A DNA stretch of 64,000 nt, from positions 106,861 through 170,860 of the forward strand of contig QGHH01000007.1 in NCBI GenBank assembly GCA_003640645.1. Direction: 5' to 3'. This document shows, piece by piece, positions 53,614-61,156 of the stretch (position 1 is its first letter; the number at the start of each line of letters is the position of its first letter). The notes beneath the pieces were generated by a model. It had not been told where the DNA came from. It ran no database searches and saw only the letters and a list, made by a program, of their open reading frames with translations. The position numbers and the translations under genes are program-made. Origin of the DNA: Fredinandcohnia aciditolerans (GTDB taxonomy: Bacteria; Bacillota; Bacilli; Bacillales; Bacillaceae_L).

Positions 53614-55230
53614 CTAATTCAATCGATCTAACATTTTACTAATTCTTACTTGGAAATCTCCCATGTTAATTGGTTTTACTATATAGTCATCTGCCCCAAG
53701 CATTAAGGCTTGTTTTACATCATCTTTACTATTTCTGCCACTAAGCATAATAACTCTATATCTTAGAACGTTTTTTCCTGCCTTCACTTTTCTAAGAACA
53801 TCGATTCCATCCATATTTGGCATTACTCCGTCAAGAATAAGTAAATGATTAACGTCTTCATGAGCATGTGTTGAATTTAAGAAGGATGGGCCATCCTCAA
53901 AGACTTTAATATTTAGTTCTATATGTTCGAAAGTCAAAGACTCTAATGCATTTGCCACTAACGTTCGAATTATGAAATTATCATCAACAACCGATACATT
54001 AAGAGCTTCTTTATTATACGTATTGAGCAGCTGTGAGCATTCAACCCTAGCTCGTCCATTTCTTTTTGCTTCATACAATAAACGATCTGCAGCTTTGATT
54101 GCTTCTTTTCCCTCTACCGTTTCATCCGTAACCATAAAAACACCAGCGGAAAATGTGATTGAAAAACTTTGATCTTCAAATGTAAAAATATTTTTGGAAA
54201 AGTCATTGTTTAATTGTGTTAATTTTGATGTTGCATCTTCGCTCGTAGTATTCGGAAAAACGATGATAAATTCTTCTCCACCATATCGATATAACATATC
54301 TAAACTACGTATATTCTGTTTTAAGTATTGAGCAAAATCTCTTAGTACTTTGTCACCTATTAAATGTCCGTATGTGTCGTTAATCTTTTTGAAATGATCA
54401 ATATCAAGTAGTCCAATAGAAAAAGGCTCTTTTGACCTTTTAAAATTTTGGAAAAAGCGAGGTAGACTCTCAGAAAGAAACTTTCTATTATAAACTTGAG
54501 TCAATTCATCGATTAATACATACTGTTCAAAAACTTTCTTTCTTTCTAGATGACGATTTACTTTAACGATAAATTCGTCAAGCTCAATAGGTTTCGTAAT
54601 AAAATCATCTGCCCCTTTTTGATAGGCTTCGATTCGTGTTTGTTTATCATTTTTTACGCTAATCATAATGGTAGGAACAAAAAATTTATCATTATATTCT
54701 TGAATCTCTTTTAGAACTTCGAAACCACTTTGATTTGGCAACTGTAGGTCTATGATTAAGCAATCGGGTTGCATTTCAAAATATTGCTTTACGGCTTGTC
54801 TTGGATTGGAATAAGCCATCACGATCCAATTATTTTCTTCCATTGTCTCTTTTAACATCATCAGCATAGAAGGATCATCATCTATAATTTGAATTAAGGG
54901 TGCTTCATGATGAATAGTTTCACTTTTCAAGTGAGTCCGTTCTTCCTGGTTTTCATATTCGTAAGTGAATTCAATCAATGGCAATAAAAACCTTTTTAAT
55001 TCTTCTCGCTTCCATACATTATCACTTTTGGTATCCATTTTATTTAAGAGATTCTCCGCAAGTGACATCAGATGGTCCATTTGAAGTGTTCCAGATGTTC
55101 CTTTTACGGAATGAATAAAGCGATAGACCTCTTCATTCGAAACTTGCTTACTTTCAATTGAATCAAACCATTCAGATAATATTTCGTTAATATTAATTAA
55201 CAAGTGACTTTTATATTTTAGAAGTTCCAA
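53614..55230 (-). CDS. HPt-REC-GGDEF-REC diguanylate cyclase
   Basis: This protein has about 538 residues. An N-terminal HPt domain carries FIHSVKGTSGTLQM (phospho-His). A receiver (about 102-222, LIIDLQLPNQSG) comes next. The GGDEF domain has the active motif YRYGGEEFIIVF and an intact RxxD inhibitory site (RSLD) five residues ahead of it. A C-terminal receiver (LLILDGVMPNMDG, YIVKPIN) ends the protein. It should make c-di-GMP with product feedback and also relay phosphate. The preferred start is a TTG after GAGGGGGG; a TTG at 55272 is possible. It lies 48 bases upstream of the second receiver gene. Confidence 0.93.
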   Translation of the reverse strand: MELLKYKSHLLININEILSEWFDSIESKQVSNEEVYRFIHSVKGTSGTLQMDHLMSLAENLLNKMDTKSDNVWKREELKRFLLPLIEFTYEYENQEERTHLKSETIHHEAPLIQIIDDDPSMLMMLKETMEENNWIVMAYSNPRQAVKQYFEMQPDCLIIDLQLPNQSGFEVLKEIQEYNDKFFVPTIMISVKNDKQTRIEAYQKGADDFITKPIELDEFIVKVNRHLERKKVFEQYVLIDELTQVYNRKFLSESLPRFFQNFKRSKEPFSIGLLDIDHFKKINDTYGHLIGDKVLRDFAQYLKQNIRSLDMLYRYGGEEFIIVFPNTTSEDATSKLTQLNNDFSKNIFTFEDQSFSITFSAGVFMVTDETVEGKEAIKAADRLLYEAKRNGRARVECSQLLNTYNKEALNVSVVDDNFIIRTLVANALESLTFEHIELNIKVFEDGPSFLNSTHAHEDVNHLLILDGVMPNMDGIDVLRKVKAGKNVLRYRVIMLSGRNSKDDVKQALMLGADDYIVKPINMGDFQVRISKMLDRLN

Positions 55231-55293
55231 ATTATCCCCCCTCACTAAAAATTCCTTCAATCTTAACTGCAATTGCCTATATGGTGAGCGATG

Positions 55294-55683
55294 TTACCTT
55301 ACTATCAATCTAGATGATGTATTGTGACTTTCAGTATTCTTTAATATAAGTTGAAGGTTGTTGAAATAAGGTTTTACGATAAATTCTGTAGCCCCATTTT
55401 GTAATGCATCTATAATTATTGATTTTTGTCCCAGTGATGAACACATAATCACTGTTGCATTCGGATCAAATTTTTTGATTTCTTTAAGTGCGTGGATACC
55501 GTTGACTTTAGGCATTGTTATATCAAGAAAAACGATATCAGGTATGAATTTTTTATATTTAATGATAGCCTCTTCCCCATTACTAGCTTCCGAGATGACT
55601 TTATAGTTTTCTCTAACTATTAAACTTTTTAAATAATTTCTCATAAATAATGAATCATCAGCAATCAATACCGTTTTTATCAA
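55294..55683 (-). CDS. CheY-like receiver, paralog of the gene at 34784
   Basis: This single receiver of about 129 residues has LIADDSLFMRNYL, IVFLDITMPKVNG, IMCSSLG and FIVKPYF. It is about 75 percent identical to the receiver at 34784-35173. As in that gene, the start that fits the ribosome-binding site is a TTG nine bases after AAGGGG, not the GTG at 55692. It sits between the PilZ protein and the HPt-GGDEF protein in the operon. Confidence 0.9.
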   Translation of the reverse strand: MIKTVLIADDSLFMRNYLKSLIVRENYKVISEASNGEEAIIKYKKFIPDIVFLDITMPKVNGIHALKEIKKFDPNATVIMCSSLGQKSIIIDALQNGATEFIVKPYFNNLQLILKNTESHNTSSRLIVR

Positions 55684-55709
55684 TTTCGTCACCCCTTCAC
55701 AAGTAATGG

Positions 55710-58700
55710 TTAGTTTCGTTCATTTGAAGTAGTCTTTGCGGCTATTTTTTTCAAATAACTTATTTTTTCATCTTTGACAAAATTGCAATTCGGAACAAAT
55801 GGGTTATTCCTTAACTGCGTGGAAAATTGATTAAGGTATTTAACAAGATTATCTCTTTGAATCTCATCAATTGAGAACTTGATACCATATTGGAATATAT
55901 CCTTAACTTCTTCCTTCCAAACGACATTTCCACTTAAAGTAACGACATCCCCCATAATCATTGTTTTAAATTGATAGGTGATATCCGGACGTACAGGCAA
56001 ATGAATGGTTGAAAGAAACCTAATCCCACCAGGCCCAATGTCTTCTATTAAGACCTCAGTACTCCCTAATTCAACCCTATTTCCGAGCATATGGGTGAGC
56101 GTCATTTGTGAACTAAGCGGAAATAACAGATTAATTCTGTAATATCTCCTTCGGTTTGGAAAAGCTGCTGTATTACTATTAAAGGTCGGCTTCAAGATCA
56201 TTTTCTTTAGTAGATTTCGGAAAGTCTTCTCAGGCACAGGTTTGCTAAAAATATATCCTTGAATTTCTTGGCATTCCTGCTGTCTTAGAAATGACAATTG
56301 CTCGATGGATTCTACACCCTCAGCAACAACATTCATATTCAAACCTTTAGCCATAAAAATAAGTGATTTAATAATCGTTTCTACATTGTTTGTTTTTGCA
56401 ATGTGTTTTGTGAAAGATTGATCAATCTTAATTGTATCGATTGGATAGTCCTTCAAATAAGTGATAGAAGAATATCCGGTCCCGAAATCATCTAGCGCTA
56501 TTTTGATTCCAAGGCTTTTAATATATATTAATGCGAGTTTAACGGCTTCCTCATGCTTTATCATAGTTGTCTCAGTTATTTCAATTTCAATAAAAGAAGG
56601 ATCTATACTATTTTTTTGCAAAATAGTACTTAATTTTTCTTTCCAATCGCTTTTTAAAAATCGCTGAGCAGACATATTAACGGAAATTGGCACCACTTCG
56701 AGATTTTGTTGTTTCCATTTTGTAATTGTTTGACACACCTGGTCCAATACCCAATCGCCGATTTCAATAATGTAACCTGTTTCTTCTGCGAGGGGAATAA
56801 ATTCAACTGGAGAAACAAGTCCCCATACAGGGTGCTCCCATCGCACTAAAGCTTCAGCACTTACAATTTTCCCTGTACGTGAATCAACCCTTGGTTGGAA
56901 ATAAACGACTAATTGATTATTTTCAATTGATTTTCTTAAATCCCGTTCAAGATAAAACTGTTTGAAAGAATTAATATTCAATGAGGAAGAATAAATCTGA
57001 TACGAATTTTTACCATTTGCCTTTGCCCTATACAAAGCGGCATCGGCATTTTTTATTAATTCCTCGATGGTGGATCCATTCTCAGGAAATGTACTTATTC
57101 CAACACTTGTGGTTATAAGTAATTCGAAATCTCCAATTAAAAATGGGCTTTCAAGACAGTCAATGATTAATTTCGCTGCATTAATCGAGTAGTCTAAGTC
57201 TTCGTAATCCCATAGAATAATACCAAATTCATCACCACCTAGTCTTGCAAATAAAGAGTTTTTGTTTAATAACATATTCACTCTTTGACTAAATTCGTAA
57301 AGTAATTTGTCACCAACTTGGTGCCCCAGTGATTCATTTATATTTCGAAAACGGTCTAAATCTATATAAAGGATTGAAAAGTGTTTTTCACTATGAGAAG
57401 AATTTGTTATTAATTCATTTATTTTATTTTCAAAAAGCATCCTATTAGGTAGTTTCGTTAAATAATCGTGAAAAGCCAAGTACTGAATCCTTTTTTCATA
57501 TTCTTTCTGGTCGGTAATATTTGAAATTATCCCATCAAACCGGATGACTTCACCATGTTTATTGAGTACCGGCAAAGTTTGATCTTGAACCCACACAACA
57601 TCTCCATTTCTATGAATAATCCGGTATTGATGATAGAGATTTTCACCCTTTAATTTTTTTTGTTGTTTATTTTGATACTCGGTATAATCGTCGGGATGCA
57701 CGAGTGAATCCCAGGTAATGTGATTTCCGAAGTTAGATGGAGAATACCCTGTGATTCCTTCAACTCCTTTAGATAACAAATTGTAGTGACCTTCTTTTAT
57801 ATCAAAAGACCATATACCTGCATCTAAATTATCAAAAATATGTTCAATCTGATTTTCGCTTTCTTTGAGTTTTAGTTCTATCATTTTTCTTTTGGTGATA
57901 TCTTGAATAGTTCCTATGAATCGTACTGGTTGCTTATTTTCGTCTAAGATAACATCAGCTTGATTAGTAACATGAATGGTGGTCCCATCCTTACGAAGGA
58001 TCCTAAATTCAAAACTAAAATTTCTTCTTTCTTCAATTGCAGATAGAATAACTTTATTAAATTTTTCCCGATCATCCGGATGAGCAAGTTCAGCAACACT
58101 ATCAAATGTTGGTACAAATCCCTCTATATTTTCAATTCCATATAACACATACATTTGATTCGACCAATAGGCTTCATCCTCTATAATGTCATAATCATAA
58201 CTTCCAATCGCCCCTACTTTTTGCGCTAATTCAAGACTTTTTTTGATTTTCACTAACTCTTTTTCACGTTTAACATAAGTTGTTATATCTTTAGCAGCTG
58301 CAAAAATAATCGTTACTTCCCCATCACTATTTTTGACAGGTATTAGGTTAACATCGGTATATATGATATTACCGTTTGAATGTGAGATAGCAGTTTGATA
58401 ATTTTGTACATTTCCATTCAAAACAAGTTGGAGGTATTTCCTTCTTTTGTATTTATCATTGCTATAGAAATACTGTAGTATTTTACTTGGCAATTCCTTT
58501 TCGCTAAATCCAAATGTCTTAATTACGGACTTGTTAAAATGCAGTAGATTTCCACTCTTGTCATATGCTAAGGCCGGATATGGATGATTATCGATTAGTT
58601 CTTTTATTAAAAATAAATCATTTCCCATGTTTCCATTTGATAAAGATATATCGTTATTTGAAAGCTTAGTAAACTGCTTAAAAAAAGATAGTTTTGCCAT
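55710..58700 (-). CDS. PAS-PAS-PAS-GGDEF-EAL-PilZ c-di-GMP protein
   Basis: This 996-residue cytoplasmic protein has three PAS domains (about 30-145, 150-270 and 280-400). A GGDEF domain (405-565, ARLGGDEFGI) lacks the RxxD inhibitory site. The EAL domain (585-825) keeps the catalytic motifs EALVRWEHP, NMSAQRF, EITETT, LDDFGTGYSS, KIDQSF, VVAEGVES and QGYIFSKP. A C-terminal PilZ domain (845-975) has RRRYYR and EDIGPGGIRF. The protein can plausibly make, hydrolyse and bind c-di-GMP; which activity dominates is unknown. It is the first gene after the c-di-GMP riboswitch. AGGAGGATATGA precedes the ATG. Confidence 0.94.
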   Translation of the reverse strand: MAKLSFFKQFTKLSNNDISLSNGNMGNDLFLIKELIDNHPYPALAYDKSGNLLHFNKSVIKTFGFSEKELPSKILQYFYSNDKYKRRKYLQLVLNGNVQNYQTAISHSNGNIIYTDVNLIPVKNSDGEVTIIFAAAKDITTYVKREKELVKIKKSLELAQKVGAIGSYDYDIIEDEAYWSNQMYVLYGIENIEGFVPTFDSVAELAHPDDREKFNKVILSAIEERRNFSFEFRILRKDGTTIHVTNQADVILDENKQPVRFIGTIQDITKRKMIELKLKESENQIEHIFDNLDAGIWSFDIKEGHYNLLSKGVEGITGYSPSNFGNHITWDSLVHPDDYTEYQNKQQKKLKGENLYHQYRIIHRNGDVVWVQDQTLPVLNKHGEVIRFDGIISNITDQKEYEKRIQYLAFHDYLTKLPNRMLFENKINELITNSSHSEKHFSILYIDLDRFRNINESLGHQVGDKLLYEFSQRVNMLLNKNSLFARLGGDEFGIILWDYEDLDYSINAAKLIIDCLESPFLIGDFELLITTSVGISTFPENGSTIEELIKNADAALYRAKANGKNSYQIYSSSLNINSFKQFYLERDLRKSIENNQLVVYFQPRVDSRTGKIVSAEALVRWEHPVWGLVSPVEFIPLAEETGYIIEIGDWVLDQVCQTITKWKQQNLEVVPISVNMSAQRFLKSDWKEKLSTILQKNSIDPSFIEIEITETTMIKHEEAVKLALIYIKSLGIKIALDDFGTGYSSITYLKDYPIDTIKIDQSFTKHIAKTNNVETIIKSLIFMAKGLNMNVVAEGVESIEQLSFLRQQECQEIQGYIFSKPVPEKTFRNLLKKMILKPTFNSNTAAFPNRRRYYRINLLFPLSSQMTLTHMLGNRVELGSTEVLIEDIGPGGIRFLSTIHLPVRPDITYQFKTMIMGDVVTLSGNVVWKEEVKDIFQYGIKFSIDEIQRDNLVKYLNQFSTQLRNNPFVPNCNFVKDEKISYLKKIAAKTTSNERN

Positions 58701-59033
58701 TCATATCCTCCTATTCCTCTTGGTGTATCTTTCTAATTCAAACTTATTCGAAAGCTTTTAAATTCCGTAGTTTTTATGTAAATAATTTCTCAAATTCAAA
58801 TAAAGATAAGAATTTTTCTAGGTTATCTGAGGTAAAACGATGCAGATGCATATAGGTCTTTTTTACCATTGGTGTTTATATGCTAATTTTGCCGTAATTT
58901 GTAAATATTATGAATCACCATATATTCCTATTCATATAGGAAGGTATTCTTATTTCCTATTAAGAAAGGGTTCCTATACTCTTCTATGGTTGTAGTAATT
59001 ACTATTTAGTTTACAAAGGAATTAGTTAATTAA
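58701..59033. other. Long leader between riboswitch terminator and operon
   Basis: About 330 noncoding bases separate the terminator from the first gene. They include the duplicated hairpin block at 58876-58982. No short gene with a ribosome-binding site was seen. Confidence 0.5.
58876..58982 (-). promoter_or_regulatory. Leader/operator block shared with the stand-alone receiver gene (copy B)
   Basis: Homologous to 35196-35300. It has the same TTCCTAT/ATAGGAA inverted repeat with a four-base loop, the same outer (U/C)ACC-GGTG pairing, the third ATAGGAA and the GATTCAT and CAAAATTAGCATATA stretches. Here it lies about 175 bases ahead of the first gene, whereas copy A directly precedes a receiver gene. 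Confidence 0.65.
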
Positions 59034-59072
59034 AGAAAAAAGATAACTACACCGAAAAACGGGAGTTATCCT
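59034..59072 (-). terminator. Expression-platform terminator of the c-di-GMP riboswitch
   Basis: On the minus strand, arms GATAACT and AGTTATC enclose a 15-base loop containing TTTTTCGGTG and are followed by six T. The loop can pair instead with CACCGAAAA at the 3' edge of the aptamer (59086-59094), which would compete with the terminator. Confidence 0.8.
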
Positions 59073-59080
59073 TTTCTCTC

Positions 59081-59180
59081 GACTATTTTCGGTGACCCGA
59101 CTACCATTGCATTATTGCTTTAGGTTCGTGGCTTTGCGTCCTTACCTTTAGATAAGTTTGCCTTTATCGCTATAGTATTT
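59081..59180 (-). ncRNA. c-di-GMP-I (GEMM) riboswitch aptamer
   Basis: The minus strand carries the conserved GEMM core in order. AAAGGCAAAC is followed by a CUUAUC/GGUAAG stem with a UAAA tetraloop, then GGACGCAAAGCCAC, then CCUAAAGCA with a second stem and AUGG, and finally GUCGGGUCACCG. Outer ACUAU/AUAGU arms close P1. GEMM-I aptamers bind cyclic di-GMP. It is followed by a terminator and lies upstream of an operon encoding c-di-GMP enzymes and a PilZ domain, so feedback control is likely. Confidence 0.9.
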
Positions 59181-59211
59181 ATTAAACAATGTTAATACTT
59201 TAGATTTATAT

Positions 59212-59240
59212 AGAATAAGACAAAAGTACTAGATTTTCAA
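59212..59240 (-). promoter_or_regulatory. Predicted promoter of the riboswitch-operon transcript
   Basis: On the minus strand, TTGAAA (59235-59240) and TATTCT (59212-59217) are separated by 17 bases, a good vegetative sigma-factor promoter. A start near 59205 would place the aptamer about 25 bases into the transcript. Confidence 0.5.
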
Positions 59241-59606
59241 CAATATTAGACAAATTACCAGCAAAAACCACAAAGTCTGCCATGTTTTGTATTGAAAATA
59301 TCATAGATAATTCCCTTCTTCTGTGCTTTTTATCACACTTTTTTTGTAAATTCTTCAAAATTTTCGTAGTAATGAAGACCCTCCTTTGATGAGCTTCTAA
59401 ATCTATTTATATATCTGAAAACTAAAAACCCCATCAATATAGATGGGGCTCTCTTTGGTAACGAACTTTCTTTACTCAGGATATTCTATTTATGGCTAGC
59501 TACTCCTTTTATAATATACTGCTGGACGCACTTAACTTTCTCTAAGTGTACGTGGAAATAGATGGGGTGCTAGTGTGGTTTCAAATCGATTTACATATTT
59601 GTATTT
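59241..59606. other. Intergenic stretch with SHOCT-operon terminator
   Basis: About 365 bases without a gene. Besides the terminator at 59421-59451, nothing was recognised. Confidence 0.5.
59421..59451 (-). terminator. Terminator after the SHOCT gene
   Basis: CCCCATC/GATGGGG stem with a six-base loop, followed on the minus strand by five T. It ends the membrane protein-SHOCT transcript well before the riboswitch promoter. Confidence 0.75.
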
Positions 59607-59813
59607 TTATTTCCGACTTTGTATTAATTCTTCTTTAATTCTTTTAAACTCCTCACTCGTGATTTCACCGTGAACAAATCGAGTTTCTAGAATAGTGATT
59701 GGATCTGTAGCACTGTATTGCAAAAATTTTCTTTTACGCATAAATATAACAAAAACTGTAATGATGAAGGCAATAAAAAACAATTTAAAGATAATAAAAC
59801 CAAAAAAATGCAT
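59607..59813 (-). CDS. SHOCT-domain small membrane protein
   Basis: This 68-residue protein has one membrane segment (about 4-25), a short basic stretch and a C-terminal SHOCT motif (ILETRFVHGEITSEEFKRIKEEL). SHOCT modules are short helical pairs often at the ends of membrane proteins and may mediate oligomerisation. The gene follows a four-span membrane protein by two bases, so they are co-transcribed. Exact role is unknown. Confidence 0.85.
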   Translation of the reverse strand: MHFFGFIIFKLFFIAFIITVFVIFMRKRKFLQYSATDPITILETRFVHGEITSEEFKRIKEELIQSRK

Positions 59814-59815
59814 AA

Positions 59816-60319
59816 CTACCTACTCCTTTTATTGTATTTTTTTAAATTTCCCCATGGTTTGAATTTTGAAATGACAAATAGAAAAACTAACGTACTAATT
59901 TGTAAGACTATACCTGTCCATAAATCGAGATTGGCTAAAGTGGATTGCGTTTCCAGCCCTCCCTCAACCATATTTTCTAAAGCTTCTAGTGTCCAAGAAT
60001 ACATCCCCCAGAGGTTTATTCCAATGAGCAGTACAGTTAAAATTTCCTTTACAATAATCCACCAATATTTGAATAAGCCATAATGGGTGCCAATAGAAAG
60101 AATAATTCCGGTTACTGTTGCCCCGATAGTAGAGGCTTTGATTGAAGTATCAGAAAGGATGTTCATAATCTTATAACAGCTTGTTATCAGAAAAGGATCA
60201 GATGTTGTTAGGACGGTTAAATTTAAAATTACAAATGTAGCCATATTGCCTACCATTATTGCGGAAAACAGGATATGAGGGATTAATATCCATTTTCTAG
60301 CTGTTTTCGTTAACTTCAA
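59816..60319 (-). CDS. Four-span membrane protein of unknown function
   Basis: This 167-residue protein has four membrane segments, at about 12-32, 58-78, 85-106 and 132-152. ARKWILIPHILFSAIMVGNMA near the N-terminus holds a conserved-looking His in the first helix, recalling DUF2269-type integral membrane proteins, but the match is loose. The start is TTG after AGGAGGTGACATA. It is first in a two-gene unit with the SHOCT protein. Confidence 0.7.
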   Translation of the reverse strand: MKLTKTARKWILIPHILFSAIMVGNMATFVILNLTVLTTSDPFLITSCYKIMNILSDTSIKASTIGATVTGIILSIGTHYGLFKYWWIIVKEILTVLLIGINLWGMYSWTLEALENMVEGGLETQSTLANLDLWTGIVLQISTLVFLFVISKFKPWGNLKKYNKRSR

Positions 60320-60421
60320 TATGTCACCTCCTTACCTTTTTCACTATATCAGGTATAAATAAACAGGCTCTTACACATATATAAACTTTTTATAAACGAT
60401 CAATAAACAATGGTGAAAATG

Positions 60422-60461
60422 CAAAAACCACCACCCAATTGTATTAAATGAGTGGTGGTTA
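60422..60461 (-). terminator. Terminator after response-regulator gene
   Basis: Perfect nine-bp AACCACCAC/GTGGTGGTT stem with a 17-base loop and five T on the minus strand. Confidence 0.85.
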
Positions 60462-60466
60462 AGTAC

Positions 60467-61156
60467 TTATCCATTAAACCTGTATCCCGATCCCCATACA
60501 GTTTGGATATATTGAAAGTTCGTCGGGTCCTTTTCGATTTTTTTACGTATCCGTTTAATATGAACGGTGACTGTTGCAGTATCTCCCATTGAATCTAGTC
60601 CCCAAATTCCTTCAAATAATTGTTCCTTAGAGAATACCTGATTTGGATGAGACGCCAGAAAAGCAAGTAAATCAAATTCCTTATTGGTCATCTCTATTTC
60701 TTGTCCATGTAAGTAAACTTGCCTAGAGAGAAGATGAATATGAAGACCGCTAATCGCTATTTCTCCTTTTGGTTTTTCCTTTTGAATTAGACGATCATAC
60801 ATTGCAAGATGGGCCTTTACTCTAGCTACTAATTCGGTTGGGCTAAAAGGCTTAACAATATAATCATTCGCACCTAATCCAAAACCACGTACTTTATCAT
60901 GATCCTCGTATTTTGCAGTGACCATCAAAATCGGAATGTCCTTTTCTTGTCGTATCCTTTTACAGATTTGGAAACCATCTATATTAGGGAGCATAAGATC
61001 AAGTAGGATAAGGTCATATTGATTACTTAGTGCTAATTCCAAGCCTATTTCACCCTCATTTGCTATTTCAACTTGAAATCCGTCTATTTCCAAAAAGTCC
61101 TTTTCTATTTCTGCAATACTCTGATCATCTTCAATAATTAAAATTGATTTACTCAT
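60467..61156 (-). CDS. OmpR-family response regulator
   Basis: This protein of about 229 residues has a receiver with IIEDDQSI, phospho-acceptor in LILLDLMLPNIDG and YIVKPFS. A winged helix follows, ending in QTVWGSGYRFNG. I choose the ATG that overlaps the kinase stop by eight bases (ATGAGTAA) and has AGAGG nine bases upstream. Unusually, the kinase gene comes first and the regulator second. The regulon is unknown; the SHOCT and membrane protein genes lie just downstream. Confidence 0.94.
   Translation of the reverse strand: MSKSILIIEDDQSIAEIEKDFLEIDGFQVEIANEGEIGLELALSNQYDLILLDLMLPNIDGFQICKRIRQEKDIPILMVTAKYEDHDKVRGFGLGANDYIVKPFSPTELVARVKAHLAMYDRLIQKEKPKGEIAISGLHIHLLSRQVYLHGQEIEMTNKEFDLLAFLASHPNQVFSKEQLFEGIWGLDSMGDTATVTVHIKRIRKKIEKDPTNFQYIQTVWGSGYRFNG

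Noticed and set aside
58701-59033. A short gene directly behind the riboswitch
   Set aside because: No frame with a ribosome-binding site was found, so the switch is assigned to the downstream operon.
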